A stretch of 64,000 bases of DNA from Nocardia vinacea (GCF_035920345.1 NZ_CP109149.1:5084001-5148000); one strand, 5' to 3'. Numbered from the stretch's first letter, positions 51,573 to 60,798 are shown. The notes: generated by a model from the letters alone, not told the origin. A program made the numbers and translations.

Positions 51573-51920
51573 TTAACGAGGCCATGTGCGGTCTAGATCG
51601 ACGAACCGGAACGCAGCATGAGGGGCATATGTCTCGGCGGGGTTCACAGTGTTCAGTTCGCACTGCTGCACTAGCCGTTGTGGCACCAAACCACCGAAGT
51701 GTGCCAGGCTCGGCGCGATCACCGCATCGATATCGAGAGCCTGAACCACGTTCACCAGCCGCCCCTCCGGGTCGGTGGTCGCGGCACCGAACGTGACAGT
51801 CTTGGCCAAGTCATAGCCGAGTCGCTTTGCTCTGCTACGGATCTGAATCTCATCCCATTCCTGCGAGACCCCGGATATGTCCTTGCGCAGGTAGCCGATC
51901 GCGGTGGGTGTCTGCCTCAT
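51573..51920 (-). CDS. Recombinase N-domain-like protein, probably inactive
   Basis: A 115-residue protein similar to the N-terminal part of serine recombinases. TAIGYLRKDISGVSQEWDEIQIRSRAKRLGY follows the resolvase start, with DAVIAPSLAHFGG as the later strand, where active enzymes have a conserved loop of the catalytic core. The catalytic Ser is not in the expected place (YLRKDIS rather than YxRVS), and no DNA-binding domain follows. Such short proteins are common in Nocardia and may have another role. ATG 51920 overlaps the stop of the preceding 41-codon frame (ATGA). Confidence 0.65.
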   Translation of the reverse strand: MRQTPTAIGYLRKDISGVSQEWDEIQIRSRAKRLGYDLAKTVTFGAATTDPEGRLVNVVQALDIDAVIAPSLAHFGGLVPQRLVQQCELNTVNPAETYAPHAAFRFVDLDRTWPR

Positions 51921-52042
51921 CGCGCGTTCCCGTTCGTCGAAACCAGTGACCGGCACTCGCGGCACCTCGACGCCCACAACAGCGAGTGCACCAGAATCGC
52001 CCGCGCGGCATCAACTTTCGTCTGGCGCTTAGTCAGTGCCAT
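51917..52042 (-). CDS. Candidate 41-residue protein in an overlapping cassette
   Basis: A short frame starting at ATG 52042 inside the end of the upstream gene (overlap 14 bases) and ending at 51917 in the overlap with the recombinase-like gene. The product is ALTKRQTKVDAARAIL, then a segment with CRECR. Overlap at both ends argues for coupled translation, but the frame is short and its ribosome-binding site is ordinary, so it may be chance. If real, it links the two neighbouring genes into one cassette. Confidence 0.4.
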   Translation of the reverse strand: MALTKRQTKVDAARAILVHSLLWASRCRECRSLVSTNGNAR

Positions 52043-52397
52043 CGTGCCCTCCGTCATCGATGGCGGGATCGAGTAGACCGTCTAGAACATCCAGCAAAGT
52101 CCGAAGATCCGGGCCGACACGCACTGGGAGATCGTGTTCGGCCAGTGGGAACGCCAAGCCACGGGCGGCGGCGCGTTCGCGGGGACTCATCGCTGCGGGC
52201 GCGAGTTTGCCCGCCTGGACCAGACAGCGTAGCGCGGTCGCCTTGTGCGGGCACATGACAGCACGACAATCCTTGTGCTGCTGCATAATCCGCTGAGATT
52301 CGGCCACCGTAAGCAGGTAATTGGGTCGCGCATCAGTGGTGTCCGCTTGCTCCACGTCACGACCCGCCAATCCGTACAGCCTTGACCACCTTCGCAT
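52029..52397 (-). CDS. Hypothetical protein with Cys/His cluster
   Basis: A 122-residue protein from ATG 52397 with AGGGG upstream. The middle has DCRAVMCPHKATALRCL, a Cys/His cluster that might hold zinc, and the C-terminus ends in an acidic tail DPAIDDGGHDGTD. No family is recognised. It opens a three-gene overlapping unit (this gene, the 41-residue frame, the recombinase-like gene) and is divergent from the HTH-NUDIX pair across 176 bases, which may hold shared operators. Confidence 0.6.
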   Translation of the reverse strand: MRRWSRLYGLAGRDVEQADTTDARPNYLLTVAESQRIMQQHKDCRAVMCPHKATALRCLVQAGKLAPAAMSPRERAAARGLAFPLAEHDLPVRVGPDLRTLLDVLDGLLDPAIDDGGHDGTD

Positions 52398-52573
52398 TTC
52401 ATCCCCTTCGCAGCGATTGGCAGGCCAGCCCGAAGTTGGGAGTCCTCACCAACTCCGGGCGGCCGGTTACGACGCTATGGCCACCACGCGGACACCTGAA
52501 CTGCGCAGAGGACGTTTGCGCGGACACTTCCAACTCACCGAAACGTCCCATGTCTGTCCCGTATGGTTCTGAT

Positions 52574-53335
52574 ATGAGCCAACGCCTCGAATCGGCGATG
52601 CTGCGAGCCGAACTCGACTCGGCAATGCTTGCCCAACGGGTCGGAGTGGACGTGAAGACAGTCAATCGGTGGCTCGCCGGACGAATACCTCACCGGCGAA
52701 CAAGACTCGTGGTAGCTGAGGTACTGAACGAATCAGAGACCACGCTGTGGCCGCAGACACGACCGGACCTGACTGCAGGGGCACCCGCGACGGCCGAAGT
52801 GCTCAGCGCGTATGCCCACCGAGCCGATATCCCGAACGACTTGTGGACATCGTTGCTACTCGGAGCTACCGAACGAATCGACATCATCGGGTACGCCTAT
52901 CCGTTCGTCCTCGAACTGCTACCCAACGCTGCCGACATCATTGCCGGCAAGTGCCGAAGCGGTGTTCGAGTCCGGCTGGGGTTCGCGGACCCTGATTGCG
53001 ATCACGTCGCAGAGCGAGACAACCTGGAACAGATGCACGGAACACTGCCCGGTCGCATCCGCAATGCACTGAGCATGCTCGGCCAACTGACAGCCACGCC
53101 GGGTTGTCAGATCGGATTGCACACGACGCATCTGTACAACTCGGTATTCCGATTCGACGATCGAATGATTGTCACCCCATATCTTGTACGCGCCCGAGGA
53201 TATCAACACCCAGCGCTCTACCTGAGACAACTTTCCCCATACGGCATATTCTCGTCGTTCGCTGATCAGGTCGAACAGATTTGGGACACTGTTGCCTATT
53301 ACTCGCTAGGAGTCCCAAATGAGCAGACGGCGTGA
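52574..53335 (+). CDS. HTH (XRE-type) protein with C-terminal DUF5919/PLD-like domain
   Basis: A 253-residue protein. The N-terminus (ELDSAMLAQRVGVDVKTVNRWLAGRIPHRR) is a helix-turn-helix. The rest contains IDIIGYAYPFVLELLP, VRVRLGFADPDCDHVAERD and TTHLYNSVFRFDDRMIVTPYL, a pattern like PLD-fold domains but without the usual HxK catalytic pair. It overlaps the NUDIX gene by 17 bases, and this pair recurs in actinobacterial accessory DNA. ATG 52574 is chosen; an ATG eight codons earlier is possible. A role in sensing a nucleotide or NAD-like ligand is an inference from the partner. Confidence 0.78.
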   Translation: MSQRLESAMLRAELDSAMLAQRVGVDVKTVNRWLAGRIPHRRTRLVVAEVLNESETTLWPQTRPDLTAGAPATAEVLSAYAHRADIPNDLWTSLLLGATERIDIIGYAYPFVLELLPNAADIIAGKCRSGVRVRLGFADPDCDHVAERDNLEQMHGTLPGRIRNALSMLGQLTATPGCQIGLHTTHLYNSVFRFDDRMIVTPYLVRARGYQHPALYLRQLSPYGIFSSFADQVEQIWDTVAYYSLGVPNEQTA

Positions 53336-53792
53336 TTATTACCGAGACCCGAACGCGCCGAAGGCCAACAGTCTGGTCCCAGGCGGCTCGGCGCTGGTTG
53401 TCGATGACGATGGTGCGATTCTCATGCAGCGCCGGAGTGACTCCGGCAATTGGTCATTGCCCGGTGGCGTCATGGAGATTGGGGAAACGCTGGAGCAGTG
53501 CGTGATTCGTGAGACCAAGGAAGAGTCCGGCTTGGATATCGAGATCACGGGACTGCTCGGTATCTATACCGATCCTGAGCACATCATCGCGTATGCCGAT
53601 GGCGAGGTGCGCCAAGAGTTCAACATCACGTTCTACGGCCGCGTTGTCGGCGGCCGTATCGCGATCAGTGATGAATCCACAGAGGTTCGCTTTCTCCACC
53701 CGGACGAGCTTGCGGATGTGCCGGTGCACGATACCGTCCGGCTCCGGCTACAACACCACATGGAGCAACGCGGCCAGCCATATCTGGGATAG
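53319..53792 (+). CDS. NUDIX hydrolase
   Basis: A 157-residue NUDIX enzyme. The box GGVMEIGETLEQCVIRETKEESGL in part matches GX5EX7REUXEEXGU, so metal-dependent pyrophosphate cleavage is expected. Substrates of NUDIX enzymes include modified nucleotides, NDP-sugars and dinucleotides; this one is unassigned. It starts inside the HTH gene (17-base overlap), which argues for joint expression. The start codon ATG 53319 has no strong site of its own, consistent with coupling. Confidence 0.92.
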   Translation: MSRRRDYYRDPNAPKANSLVPGGSALVVDDDGAILMQRRSDSGNWSLPGGVMEIGETLEQCVIRETKEESGLDIEITGLLGIYTDPEHIIAYADGEVRQEFNITFYGRVVGGRIAISDESTEVRFLHPDELADVPVHDTVRLRLQHHMEQRGQPYLG

Positions 53793-54087
53793 GTCCTTAA
53801 AAATGCCCAACGGCTACCGCGAGGTTCAGCCACCTGGCTGTGCGGACGCGCCTTCAACTGGCGCTACTCGCTTCCGAGCAAGTCACCTATGAGTGCGGAA
53901 CCGGCGAGCGGGATGCCTCCGAAATGCGCAGATCTGCCGGTCGGACGGGATGCCGTAGCTACATGTTCGCTGGGATTCGGAATCTTGGCTGATCCTGGGC
54001 GGATTCGGTGGTGGCTGTGAATCTGTCGGTGGCGTGCGGCATCATCTGTGCACGCAGCCATCCACGAATACCGCTCGGAGTGCCACC
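53793..54087. other. Gene-free stretch between the island and the DUF6319-like gene
   Basis: No gene is supported in these 295 bases. The last 70 bases contain the promoter region and GGAG for the gene at 54088. I see no repeat or hairpin of note. Confidence 0.4.
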
Positions 54088-54849
54088 ATGCCGTCCCCAC
54101 GAACAAAACCACAGCCGTTGTCGGACACTGAGATTCAGCAGATCGCCACGGACATCGCCGGCGGCCGCCCGCCGATGGTGTGGTTCACCGCGGCCGCGGT
54201 GGGCGTGCCGGAGGGACGGTCCGGCAAGGTGGTCGAGATCGGTGATCGATCCGAGAGCGACTTCCTGCGGGTCAAGCCGACCGGATCGAAGGATGTACTG
54301 TCCTTTTCTCCGACCGAAGTCACGTTGACCAAACCGCCGCGGGATAAAGCGGCAACCACAAGCTCTGCCCAGCCGAAGTCGACAACCAGGAAGGAATCCA
54401 CTGTGACCCAGCCGTCGACCTTGACGAGCACCGCGACACCGGCCCCCCGGCCGGCCCCGAGCCCAACCCCGCCCGCCCCAGCCCCGAAACCCGTTGCCTC
54501 CGCGGCCGAACCGGCCAAATCCGCGACACCCGCAGGCGCCGCGAAGCCCGCGGCGAAGGCGACCGCCGCGCGGAGCAAGGCGAAGGCGCCGGAGGTCACC
54601 GTGACGCTCACCGGTACCGCGGATGGCGAATGGTCGGTCGATGTGGCCAGCGGCAAGAAGAAGTCCGTGCGCGGTCTGCCGGTGACCAGCTCCGCGGTGG
54701 CGCAGGCGGCCAAGGTGCTGCATCCGGAGGTGGCCGAGGTGGTTGCCGGAATCCTGGAGGCGGCCCGGGTGGTCCAGGAGTCCAAGGTGCAGCAGTTACA
54801 GGCGGAGTTAGAGGAAGCGCGGCGACTGCTCGACGAACTCTCGGACTAG
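54088..54849 (+). CDS. DUF6319-like protein with Ala/Pro-rich linker
   Basis: A 253-residue protein. The N-terminal domain (LSDTEIQQIATDIAGGRPPMVWFTAAAVGV) reads like a DUF6319 domain of unknown function. A Thr/Pro/Ala/Lys-rich linker (about 80-165) follows, and then a second domain (VTLTGTADGEWSVDVASGKKKSVRGLPV) ending in a coiled coil QQLQAELEEARRLLDEL. The basic linker could bind nucleic acid or a protein partner. GGAG lies seven bases before ATG 54088. The stop overlaps that of the diguanylate cyclase gene by four bases tail to tail. Confidence 0.72.
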   Translation: MPSPRTKPQPLSDTEIQQIATDIAGGRPPMVWFTAAAVGVPEGRSGKVVEIGDRSESDFLRVKPTGSKDVLSFSPTEVTLTKPPRDKAATTSSAQPKSTTRKESTVTQPSTLTSTATPAPRPAPSPTPPAPAPKPVASAAEPAKSATPAGAAKPAAKATAARSKAKAPEVTVTLTGTADGEWSVDVASGKKKSVRGLPVTSSAVAQAAKVLHPEVAEVVAGILEAARVVQESKVQQLQAELEEARRLLDELSD

Positions 54850-56417
54850 ACCGCGGTGCTGGCGGATTTACCGTTGGCGTTGTGGGAGCGGCCGCTCGGG
54901 CGCCAGATCCGGCGTCCCGAGTCGGCGGTGTTGTGTCGCGGTTCCGCACCGTGGCGCAGATCGTCGTGGAAGGCGTAGCCGAGCGAGTACTCCTTCGCGT
55001 GGTACATCGCCGAATCCGCATCCCGGATGAGGTCGTAGATGGTGTCGTCGGAGCTACGTGGGCTGCCGCAGGCCAGGCCGACACTCGCGGTGATCGGAAT
55101 TTCGCCCGCGCTCAGCTCGAACGGCCGAACGAAGGCGCCGAGTAGTCGCTCCGCGAGCATGGCCGCCTCCTGTCGATCCAGCGGTGCGAGCACCACGAAT
55201 TCATCGCCGCCGTAGCGGGCCACCACATCGTCGCGCCGAATGATGTGCCGGATCCGGGATGCCGCGTTCGCGATCAACTCGTCGCCGACCGCGTGGCCGT
55301 AGCTGTCATTGACCATCTTGAAGCCGTCGAGATCGATGAACAGCAGACACAGCGGCTGCTCGATCCAGTGCTCCTCGTTGCGATTCAGCGCGCGCAGCAG
55401 CGCGGACCGGTTCAGCAGGCCGGTGAGCATGTCGTGATCGGCCTGATACTGCGCACGCCGTTCACTGCGCGCACTGCGGACAATCGCGCGCTCGCTGCGC
55501 ACCAATACACCGATGAGCAGCAGCGCGCACAGTGACGAGACCACCACCCGGTCGAGGGTGTCCAGACTGGAGCCGACCACCGGAATCAGCGAGGCCACGA
55601 TCAACGCGACGGCGATGAAGCTGGCCCGCTGCCGCGAGTGGTGCGGGTGGATGTGCCGGGGCGCACCGAGACTCGCCATGGTCGGATGCAGCGCGGCGAC
55701 ACCGACGATCGGATAGGCCACCAGCAGCGGCACCAGCAGCAACTCATGCACGACGGGTGCGCGACCGACGGCGTCGAGGCTGTACCCGAAATCGCCGATC
55801 AGCACGGCGATCAACCCGAGGTGCAACAGACGCAGCGAGGTCTCCGAACGGGTCGCGGTCGCCATCGAATGCGCGACCAGGGTCAGCAGCAGGGCGTCGA
55901 GCACCGGATAGGTTGCGGCCACCACAGTGTTCGCGGTGGTGTCGTGCGACTGCAGGATCGGTGAGATCAGAAAGGTCCACGAGGCCAGCAATGCGCCGAG
56001 TCCGATCAGCGCCGAGTCGAGCAGCAGATCGTAGTTGGGCCGGGCCTGGCGCGGGCGCAACCACAGCGCCGCGGCCACGCCGGTGCCGAAATAGCCTGCG
56101 AGAGTGAACAGGTCGTCGACCGGATGCAGCGCGTGGCCGTCGACCTCGCGGATGGCCGTGCCCACCGCGAACAGCACGGCCGAGGCCGAAAGCAGATACC
56201 AGGGCACCGGCCGCTCGGGACGATATCGCCGCAGGCCGATACAGATCATGGTGAGCGCGCCGAGCACCACGGCAGCCATGGTAAGCAGCGACAACGGCCG
56301 GACGTCGATGCAGAGCAGCACCGCGAGACCGACTGCTGTCAGCGCGAGAAGTACTGTGCACCACCGCATTTCGAGGCGGTGCCGAACGATGGTCGGCTGC
56401 TCTTCGCGGACGGTCAT
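54846..56417 (-). CDS. Membrane diguanylate cyclase (GGDEF)
   Basis: A 523-residue protein. The first 310 residues hold about ten membrane helices, which could sense a membrane or small-molecule signal. The C-terminal GGDEF domain has RYGGDEF at 401-407, the metal site [14 protein letters not shown], and an RxxD inhibitory site RRDD at 394-397. It therefore should make cyclic di-GMP from two GTP and be feedback-inhibited. No EAL domain is present. Its start overlaps the upstream acetyltransferase-like gene by one base; the three genes 54846-57630 form one operon. Confidence 0.9.
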   Translation of the reverse strand: MTVREEQPTIVRHRLEMRWCTVLLALTAVGLAVLLCIDVRPLSLLTMAAVVLGALTMICIGLRRYRPERPVPWYLLSASAVLFAVGTAIREVDGHALHPVDDLFTLAGYFGTGVAAALWLRPRQARPNYDLLLDSALIGLGALLASWTFLISPILQSHDTTANTVVAATYPVLDALLLTLVAHSMATATRSETSLRLLHLGLIAVLIGDFGYSLDAVGRAPVVHELLLVPLLVAYPIVGVAALHPTMASLGAPRHIHPHHSRQRASFIAVALIVASLIPVVGSSLDTLDRVVVSSLCALLLIGVLVRSERAIVRSARSERRAQYQADHDMLTGLLNRSALLRALNRNEEHWIEQPLCLLFIDLDGFKMVNDSYGHAVGDELIANAASRIRHIIRRDDVVARYGGDEFVVLAPLDRQEAAMLAERLLGAFVRPFELSAGEIPITASVGLACGSPRSSDDTIYDLIRDADSAMYHAKEYSLGYAFHDDLRHGAEPRHNTADSGRRIWRPSGRSHNANGKSASTAV

Positions 56418-57043
56418 CAGCCCCCCTTGGTCGCTCCATCCCCAGTGAACCGCGCCGCGTAGTAGGTCTGCGAATCCTCCACCGCGACTTCGACGTTCGC
56501 CTCCTGCTCATCGAGCACCGCTCGAATGCTGTCAGCGAACGAAAACCGAGTGTTGTTATACGAGCAGATGTCCCAACCGACCGCCGCGCGCTCGGCCACC
56601 AATACCTGGACAACTGATTTGATCATGGCATGAAACGCCGCCCCTTGTCGGGCACTTGGCGCAACAAGGGTGAAACCCGCGTAATAGATCGCATCGCGCG
56701 CCGCATGTTCGGGATAACGGGCGGCGAAATACTCCGGACTGATCCACGGGACGGTCTCGAGATGTTTGGTCAAAGTCGTCACGCCGATGGGTTCGCCGGT
56801 CGCGGTGCGCGCGACATGTTTGGCAACCCGCGGGTCGATCATCTCCTCGCGAAATTCGGATCGATGCAGCACCTGCCTGGCAATGGCCTTGGTGCGCAAG
56901 GGGCCGAAGGCCTCCTCGTACAGCCGGTGGAACATGTCGATCCGGTCGTCCGGAATGGTCGATTCGATAGTGACCTCCAATTCGGGCAGCCCACCCGTCG
57001 CCCGACCACCAACCCTCATGAAATCGCTGCGCGATGCTGTCAT
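56417..57043 (-). CDS. GNAT-like acetyltransferase, unassigned
   Basis: A 208-residue protein with a fold pattern like N-acetyltransferases: EEAFGPLRTKAIARQVLHRSE, ARTATGEPIGVTTL for the early strands, and APSARQGAAFHAMIKSVVQV where GNAT proteins have the acetyl-CoA loop. The conserved Q/RxxGxG/A is only approximate. ATG 57043 overlaps the stop of the arginine decarboxylase (CAATGA), and its own stop overlaps the diguanylate cyclase start by one base. Acetylation of agmatine or a polyamine is an idea from the neighbour, not shown by sequence. Confidence 0.65.
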   Translation of the reverse strand: MTASRSDFMRVGGRATGGLPELEVTIESTIPDDRIDMFHRLYEEAFGPLRTKAIARQVLHRSEFREEMIDPRVAKHVARTATGEPIGVTTLTKHLETVPWISPEYFAARYPEHAARDAIYYAGFTLVAPSARQGAAFHAMIKSVVQVLVAERAAVGWDICSYNNTRFSFADSIRAVLDEQEANVEVAVEDSQTYYAARFTGDGATKGG

Positions 57044-57630
57044 TGTCGACCCCACGATGTCGTGTGGTACGCCGCGAGCACCAGCGCGCAGGTCGGCGTG
57101 CCATCGGAGCGGGCCTCGGTGGTGCAGAGTTGAATCGGGCCGAAACGTTCCGGCCGGTTGCGGGTCATATCGGTCAAACTCGCGCGAATCAGCGTCGCGA
57201 CCTGCGCCGCCGTCTCCGCCTCGTGCTCGACGAAAAGCCCGGCACCGGAACCATCGTCGCGCAGCACCCAGCCGATGCCCGCCCCCGCGCGCTCGCCCGC
57301 CGCATTCGCATGCTGCGCGGCGTAGACACAGTAGAGCCGATCACCCCAGGGAATCGGCTTGCGGACGCGACCGTTTCGGACCAGAACGGCGCGCGGTGGA
57401 ATGACCGATGACAGGCGGATCAAGTTGGCATCACCTACTCCCAGGTCACGCAGTGCCGCATCGAAGGCCGACATAGCCGTCGGGCCAACCCCTGTCGCCG
57501 CGCCGATCTCGATCGTCAGTGGAGCTCCGGAGTCACGCTGATCGCCGCGGTCCGGCCTGCCCATTGGCGGGAGTAGTCGATCGATCCACTGCAGCCCGAG
57601 TAGGCCGCCGCATGGGGTTGTCTGAATCAT
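57040..57630 (-). CDS. Pyruvoyl-dependent arginine decarboxylase-like enzyme
   Basis: A 196-residue enzyme of the PvlArgDC family. Self-cleavage is expected at LSSVIPP (Ser-Ser), which makes the beta chain and an alpha chain with an N-terminal pyruvoyl group. GATGVGPTAMSAFDAALRD precedes it and FVEHEAETAAQVATLIRAS follows, as in bacterial homologues. The product would be agmatine from arginine, which feeds polyamine synthesis or acid resistance. GGGAGGGC precedes ATG 57630. It heads the operon with the acetyltransferase-like protein and the cyclase. The minus-strand leader has two TTGACGCA repeats 17 bases apart (57674-57698). Confidence 0.82.
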   Translation of the reverse strand: MIQTTPCGGLLGLQWIDRLLPPMGRPDRGDQRDSGAPLTIEIGAATGVGPTAMSAFDAALRDLGVGDANLIRLSSVIPPRAVLVRNGRVRKPIPWGDRLYCVYAAQHANAAGERAGAGIGWVLRDDGSGAGLFVEHEAETAAQVATLIRASLTDMTRNRPERFGPIQLCTTEARSDGTPTCALVLAAYHTTSWGRQ

Positions 57631-57824
57631 AATGCCCTCCCGTAACCATCGGCCGGATTATTTAGGCCGGTATTGCGTCAAAACCGACTGTGCGTCAAGA
57701 CGATCGATCACGCATCCACGCGGGGTGAAAGACATGCTCCGGCGGCGTGTCTCGTAGGGTGTGATGCCCAGGGTCGCTGGGATGACATGCGTGGGCACTG
57801 GCAACGCGACGAAGTGAGGAATTC

Positions 57825-58940
57825 GTGCCGAAGTGGGTGGCGCCGGGGCGGGTCAACATCATCGGTGAACACACCGATTACAACGACGGTTTCGTGCTGC
57901 CCATCGCATTGCCGCTGGTAGTCGAGTGCCGGGCGGAAGCGCGAACCGACCGCCGGGTCCGGGTGGTCTCGCGACAGCGGCCGGGTGAGACGGTGCTGGT
58001 CGCGGTGAGCGAGCTTGCCGCCGAACGGGATCGGGTGCCCGGATGGTCGCGGTATCCGCTGGGCGTTGTGTCCGAATTCGCCCGGCGCGGATATGCGCAT
58101 GACGGCATCGATCTGGAGTTGGACGGTGCGGTGCCGATCGGCGCCGGATTGTCCTCCTCGGCGGCGCTGTCGTGCGCGGTGGCGGTCGCGCTGCGAGATA
58201 TGTTCGCGCCCACCGTCACCGATCGGGAGTTGATCGACCTGGCCCGCGCGGCCGAGAACGACTACGCCGGGGTCCCGACCGGACTGCTCGATCAATCCGC
58301 ATCGATTCTGTGCACGGCGGGGCATGCGTTGTTCCTGGATGTGCGGCGATTGGTCACGCACGACGGTGTCGCGCACGAACAGATTCCGTTCGATCTCGAT
58401 CGGTTCGGACTGGAGTTGTTGGTGATCGACACCGGACAGCCGCACGCGCTGATCGACGGTGGTTACGCGCGACGGCGCGCCCAATGCGAGGCGGCCGCCG
58501 CGGCACTCGACGTACCCGCGCTGCGCGATATCCAATCGGCGGCTGCTGTGGACCGCATCGGCGATGCGGTGCTGCGGCGACGGGCACGACATGTGGTGAC
58601 CGAGAATGCACGAGTGCTCACGATTGCCGAAAAGTTGCGGGGCGGTGCGGATCCACGCGAGATAGGGCCGATCCTGACCACGGCGCACGAGTCGCTGCGC
58701 GATGATTTCGAGGTTTCGACACCAGCACTGGATGCCGCGGTATCCGCCGCGCTCGACGCCGGGGCACACGGCGCGCGCATGGTCGGCGGCGGGTTCGGCG
58801 GCAGTGTGATCGCGCTGGTCGATCGAGACAACACCGCATCGGTCGCGGACGCGGTGCGAGATCGGTTCGCGCGATCGGGTTTCGAAGCACCACGCACCTT
58901 CGTGGTCGTACCCGGTGCGGGTGCGCACCGCATCGTTTGA
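57825..58940 (+). CDS. galK: Galactokinase
   Basis: A 371-residue GHMP kinase. PGRVNIIGEHTDYNDGFVLP is the substrate motif of galactokinase, PIGAGLSSSAAL the ATP loop and GARMVGGGFGGSVIALV the third GHMP motif. It makes galactose-1-phosphate from galactose and ATP. GAGG precedes GTG 57825. It is followed by a sodium/solute symporter, which likely brings in the galactose; galT and galE are not in the window. Confidence 0.95.
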   Translation: MPKWVAPGRVNIIGEHTDYNDGFVLPIALPLVVECRAEARTDRRVRVVSRQRPGETVLVAVSELAAERDRVPGWSRYPLGVVSEFARRGYAHDGIDLELDGAVPIGAGLSSSAALSCAVAVALRDMFAPTVTDRELIDLARAAENDYAGVPTGLLDQSASILCTAGHALFLDVRRLVTHDGVAHEQIPFDLDRFGLELLVIDTGQPHALIDGGYARRRAQCEAAAAALDVPALRDIQSAAAVDRIGDAVLRRRARHVVTENARVLTIAEKLRGGADPREIGPILTTAHESLRDDFEVSTPALDAAVSAALDAGAHGARMVGGGFGGSVIALVDRDNTASVADAVRDRFARSGFEAPRTFVVVPGAGAHRIV

Positions 58941-59043
58941 GCAATCGTCCAACTTTTGTGCGTGAATGTACCGCGCGCGTACGGCACAATCACGCACAGT
59001 AGAACGCGAGACGCCCGGTTTCATCGCCTGGAGGGACGACGCT

Positions 59044-60786
59044 GTGCCGCTTGCCGATTCGACCGTTTTCACATCGGCGCTGGATGCCGTCTCGGTACAA
59101 GCCGAGACGACACTGCGCCTGGACGCGCAGCCCGTCGACTATGCGCTGGTAGCGCTGTATTTCGTCTTCGTAATCGGCATCGGACTGCTGGCCAGGCAGC
59201 GGGTCTCGTCGAGTATCGACTTCTTCCTGTCCGGACGATCGCTGCCCGCCTGGGTGACCGGTCTCGCCTTCATCTCCGCCAATCTGGGCGCGGTCGAGAT
59301 CATGGGCATGTCGGCCAATGGCGCCGAATACGGCTTCCCCACCTTCCACTACTTCTGGATCGGCGCGGTGCCGGCCATGCTGTTCCTCGGCGTGGTGATG
59401 ATGCCGTTCTACTACGGCTCCAAGGTGCGCAGTGTGCCGGAATTCATGCGGCGGCGCTTCGGCACCGGCGCACATCTGGTGAACGCGTTGAGCTTCGCGA
59501 TCGCGCAGGTGCTCATTGCCGGGGTGAATCTGTATCTGCTCGGTTCGATTCTGAATGTGCTGCTCGGCTGGCCGCTGTGGGTATCGGTGATCGTCGCCGC
59601 CGCGATCGTGCTCTCCTACATCACCCTCGGCGGATTGTCGGCGGCGATCTACAACGAGGTGTTGCAGTTCTTCGTGATCGTCGCCGCGCTGTTGCCGCTG
59701 ACGCTGGTCGGTCTGCACAAGGCCGGTGGCTGGGATGGGCTGCGGGACAAGGTGATCGCATCCCCCGGCGGTGGCGCGCAGATGGAATCCTGGCCGGGCA
59801 ATGCACTCAGCGGTTTTTCCGATAACTTCCTTTCGGTGGTCGGCATCGTCTTCGGCCTCGGATTCGTGCTCTCGTTCGGCTACTGGACCACCAACTTCGT
59901 CGAGGTGCAGCGCGCACTGGCGACGCATTCCATTTCGGCCGCGCGACGCACCCCGATCATCGGCGCGTATCCGAAGATGTTCATTCCGTTGATCGTGGTG
60001 ATTCCCGGCATGATCAGCGCCGTGCTGGTACCACAGATGAGCGAGTACAAGGCGGCGGTGACGGCCGATCCGAACTACACCGGTGATGTCACCTATAACC
60101 AGGCGCTGCTGTATCTGATGAAGGATGTGCTGCCGAACGGGCTGCTCGGCGTCGGGCTCGCCGGATTGCTCGCGGCATTCATGGCGGGTATGGCAGCCAA
60201 TATCTCCGCGTTCAATACGGTGTTCAGCTATGACCTGTGGCAGCAGTATGTGCGGCGGGATCGGCCGGACGGGTATTACCTGAGCGTCGGTCGGCTCGCC
60301 ACGGTCGGCGCGACCGTCGCCGCGATCGGAACCGCGTTCATCGCAGGCAATTTCAGCAATATGATGGACTATCTGCAGACGCTGTTCAGCTTCTTCAACG
60401 CACCGCTTTTCGCGACCTTCATTCTCGGTATGTTCTGGAAGCGGATGACGCCGACGGCGGGCTGGATGGGGCTGGTCTGCGGAACCGCCTCGGCCATTGT
60501 GGTTTTCATCCTGCACAAGACCGATGTCTTCGAATTGTCCGGTCAGGGTTCGAGTTTCGTCGCGGCTGGCGCGGCGTTCGTCGTGGATATCGTGGTCAGC
60601 GTGGCGGTTACCCAGGTGACGCGGTCGAAGCCGGATGCCGAACTGGTCGGGCTGGTGTATTCGGAGACGCCGAAGGAACTGCGGCACGATCCCGACGAGG
60701 CGAGTCTGCCCTGGTATCAGCGGCCGCTGCTGCTCGCGGGGATTGCGCTGGTGCTGGTCATCGCACTGAATATCATTGTCGGATAA
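59044..60786 (+). CDS. Sodium:solute symporter (SSS family), likely galactose
   Basis: A 580-residue transporter with about 13-14 helices. GRSLPAWVTGLAFISANLGAVE and SAAIYNEVLQFFVIVAALLPL are SSS family signatures, including the sodium-binding region. GGAGG precedes GTG 59044. It follows galK by about 100 bases, so galactose (or a related sugar) uptake is the best guess; the SSS family also carries other sugars, proline and nucleosides. It is followed 12 bases later by a small two-helix membrane gene, a pattern seen for several SSS symporters. Confidence 0.9.
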   Translation: MPLADSTVFTSALDAVSVQAETTLRLDAQPVDYALVALYFVFVIGIGLLARQRVSSSIDFFLSGRSLPAWVTGLAFISANLGAVEIMGMSANGAEYGFPTFHYFWIGAVPAMLFLGVVMMPFYYGSKVRSVPEFMRRRFGTGAHLVNALSFAIAQVLIAGVNLYLLGSILNVLLGWPLWVSVIVAAAIVLSYITLGGLSAAIYNEVLQFFVIVAALLPLTLVGLHKAGGWDGLRDKVIASPGGGAQMESWPGNALSGFSDNFLSVVGIVFGLGFVLSFGYWTTNFVEVQRALATHSISAARRTPIIGAYPKMFIPLIVVIPGMISAVLVPQMSEYKAAVTADPNYTGDVTYNQALLYLMKDVLPNGLLGVGLAGLLAAFMAGMAANISAFNTVFSYDLWQQYVRRDRPDGYYLSVGRLATVGATVAAIGTAFIAGNFSNMMDYLQTLFSFFNAPLFATFILGMFWKRMTPTAGWMGLVCGTASAIVVFILHKTDVFELSGQGSSFVAAGAAFVVDIVVSVAVTQVTRSKPDAELVGLVYSETPKELRHDPDEASLPWYQRPLLLAGIALVLVIALNIIVG

Positions 60787-60798
60787 GGAGGCCAGTCG

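Noticed and set aside
51126..51596. A plus-strand 156-codon frame over the start region of the ADP-ribosyltransferase
   Set aside because: Only short pieces of it in two frames resemble a real protein; I report those as a broken gene instead of an intact one.
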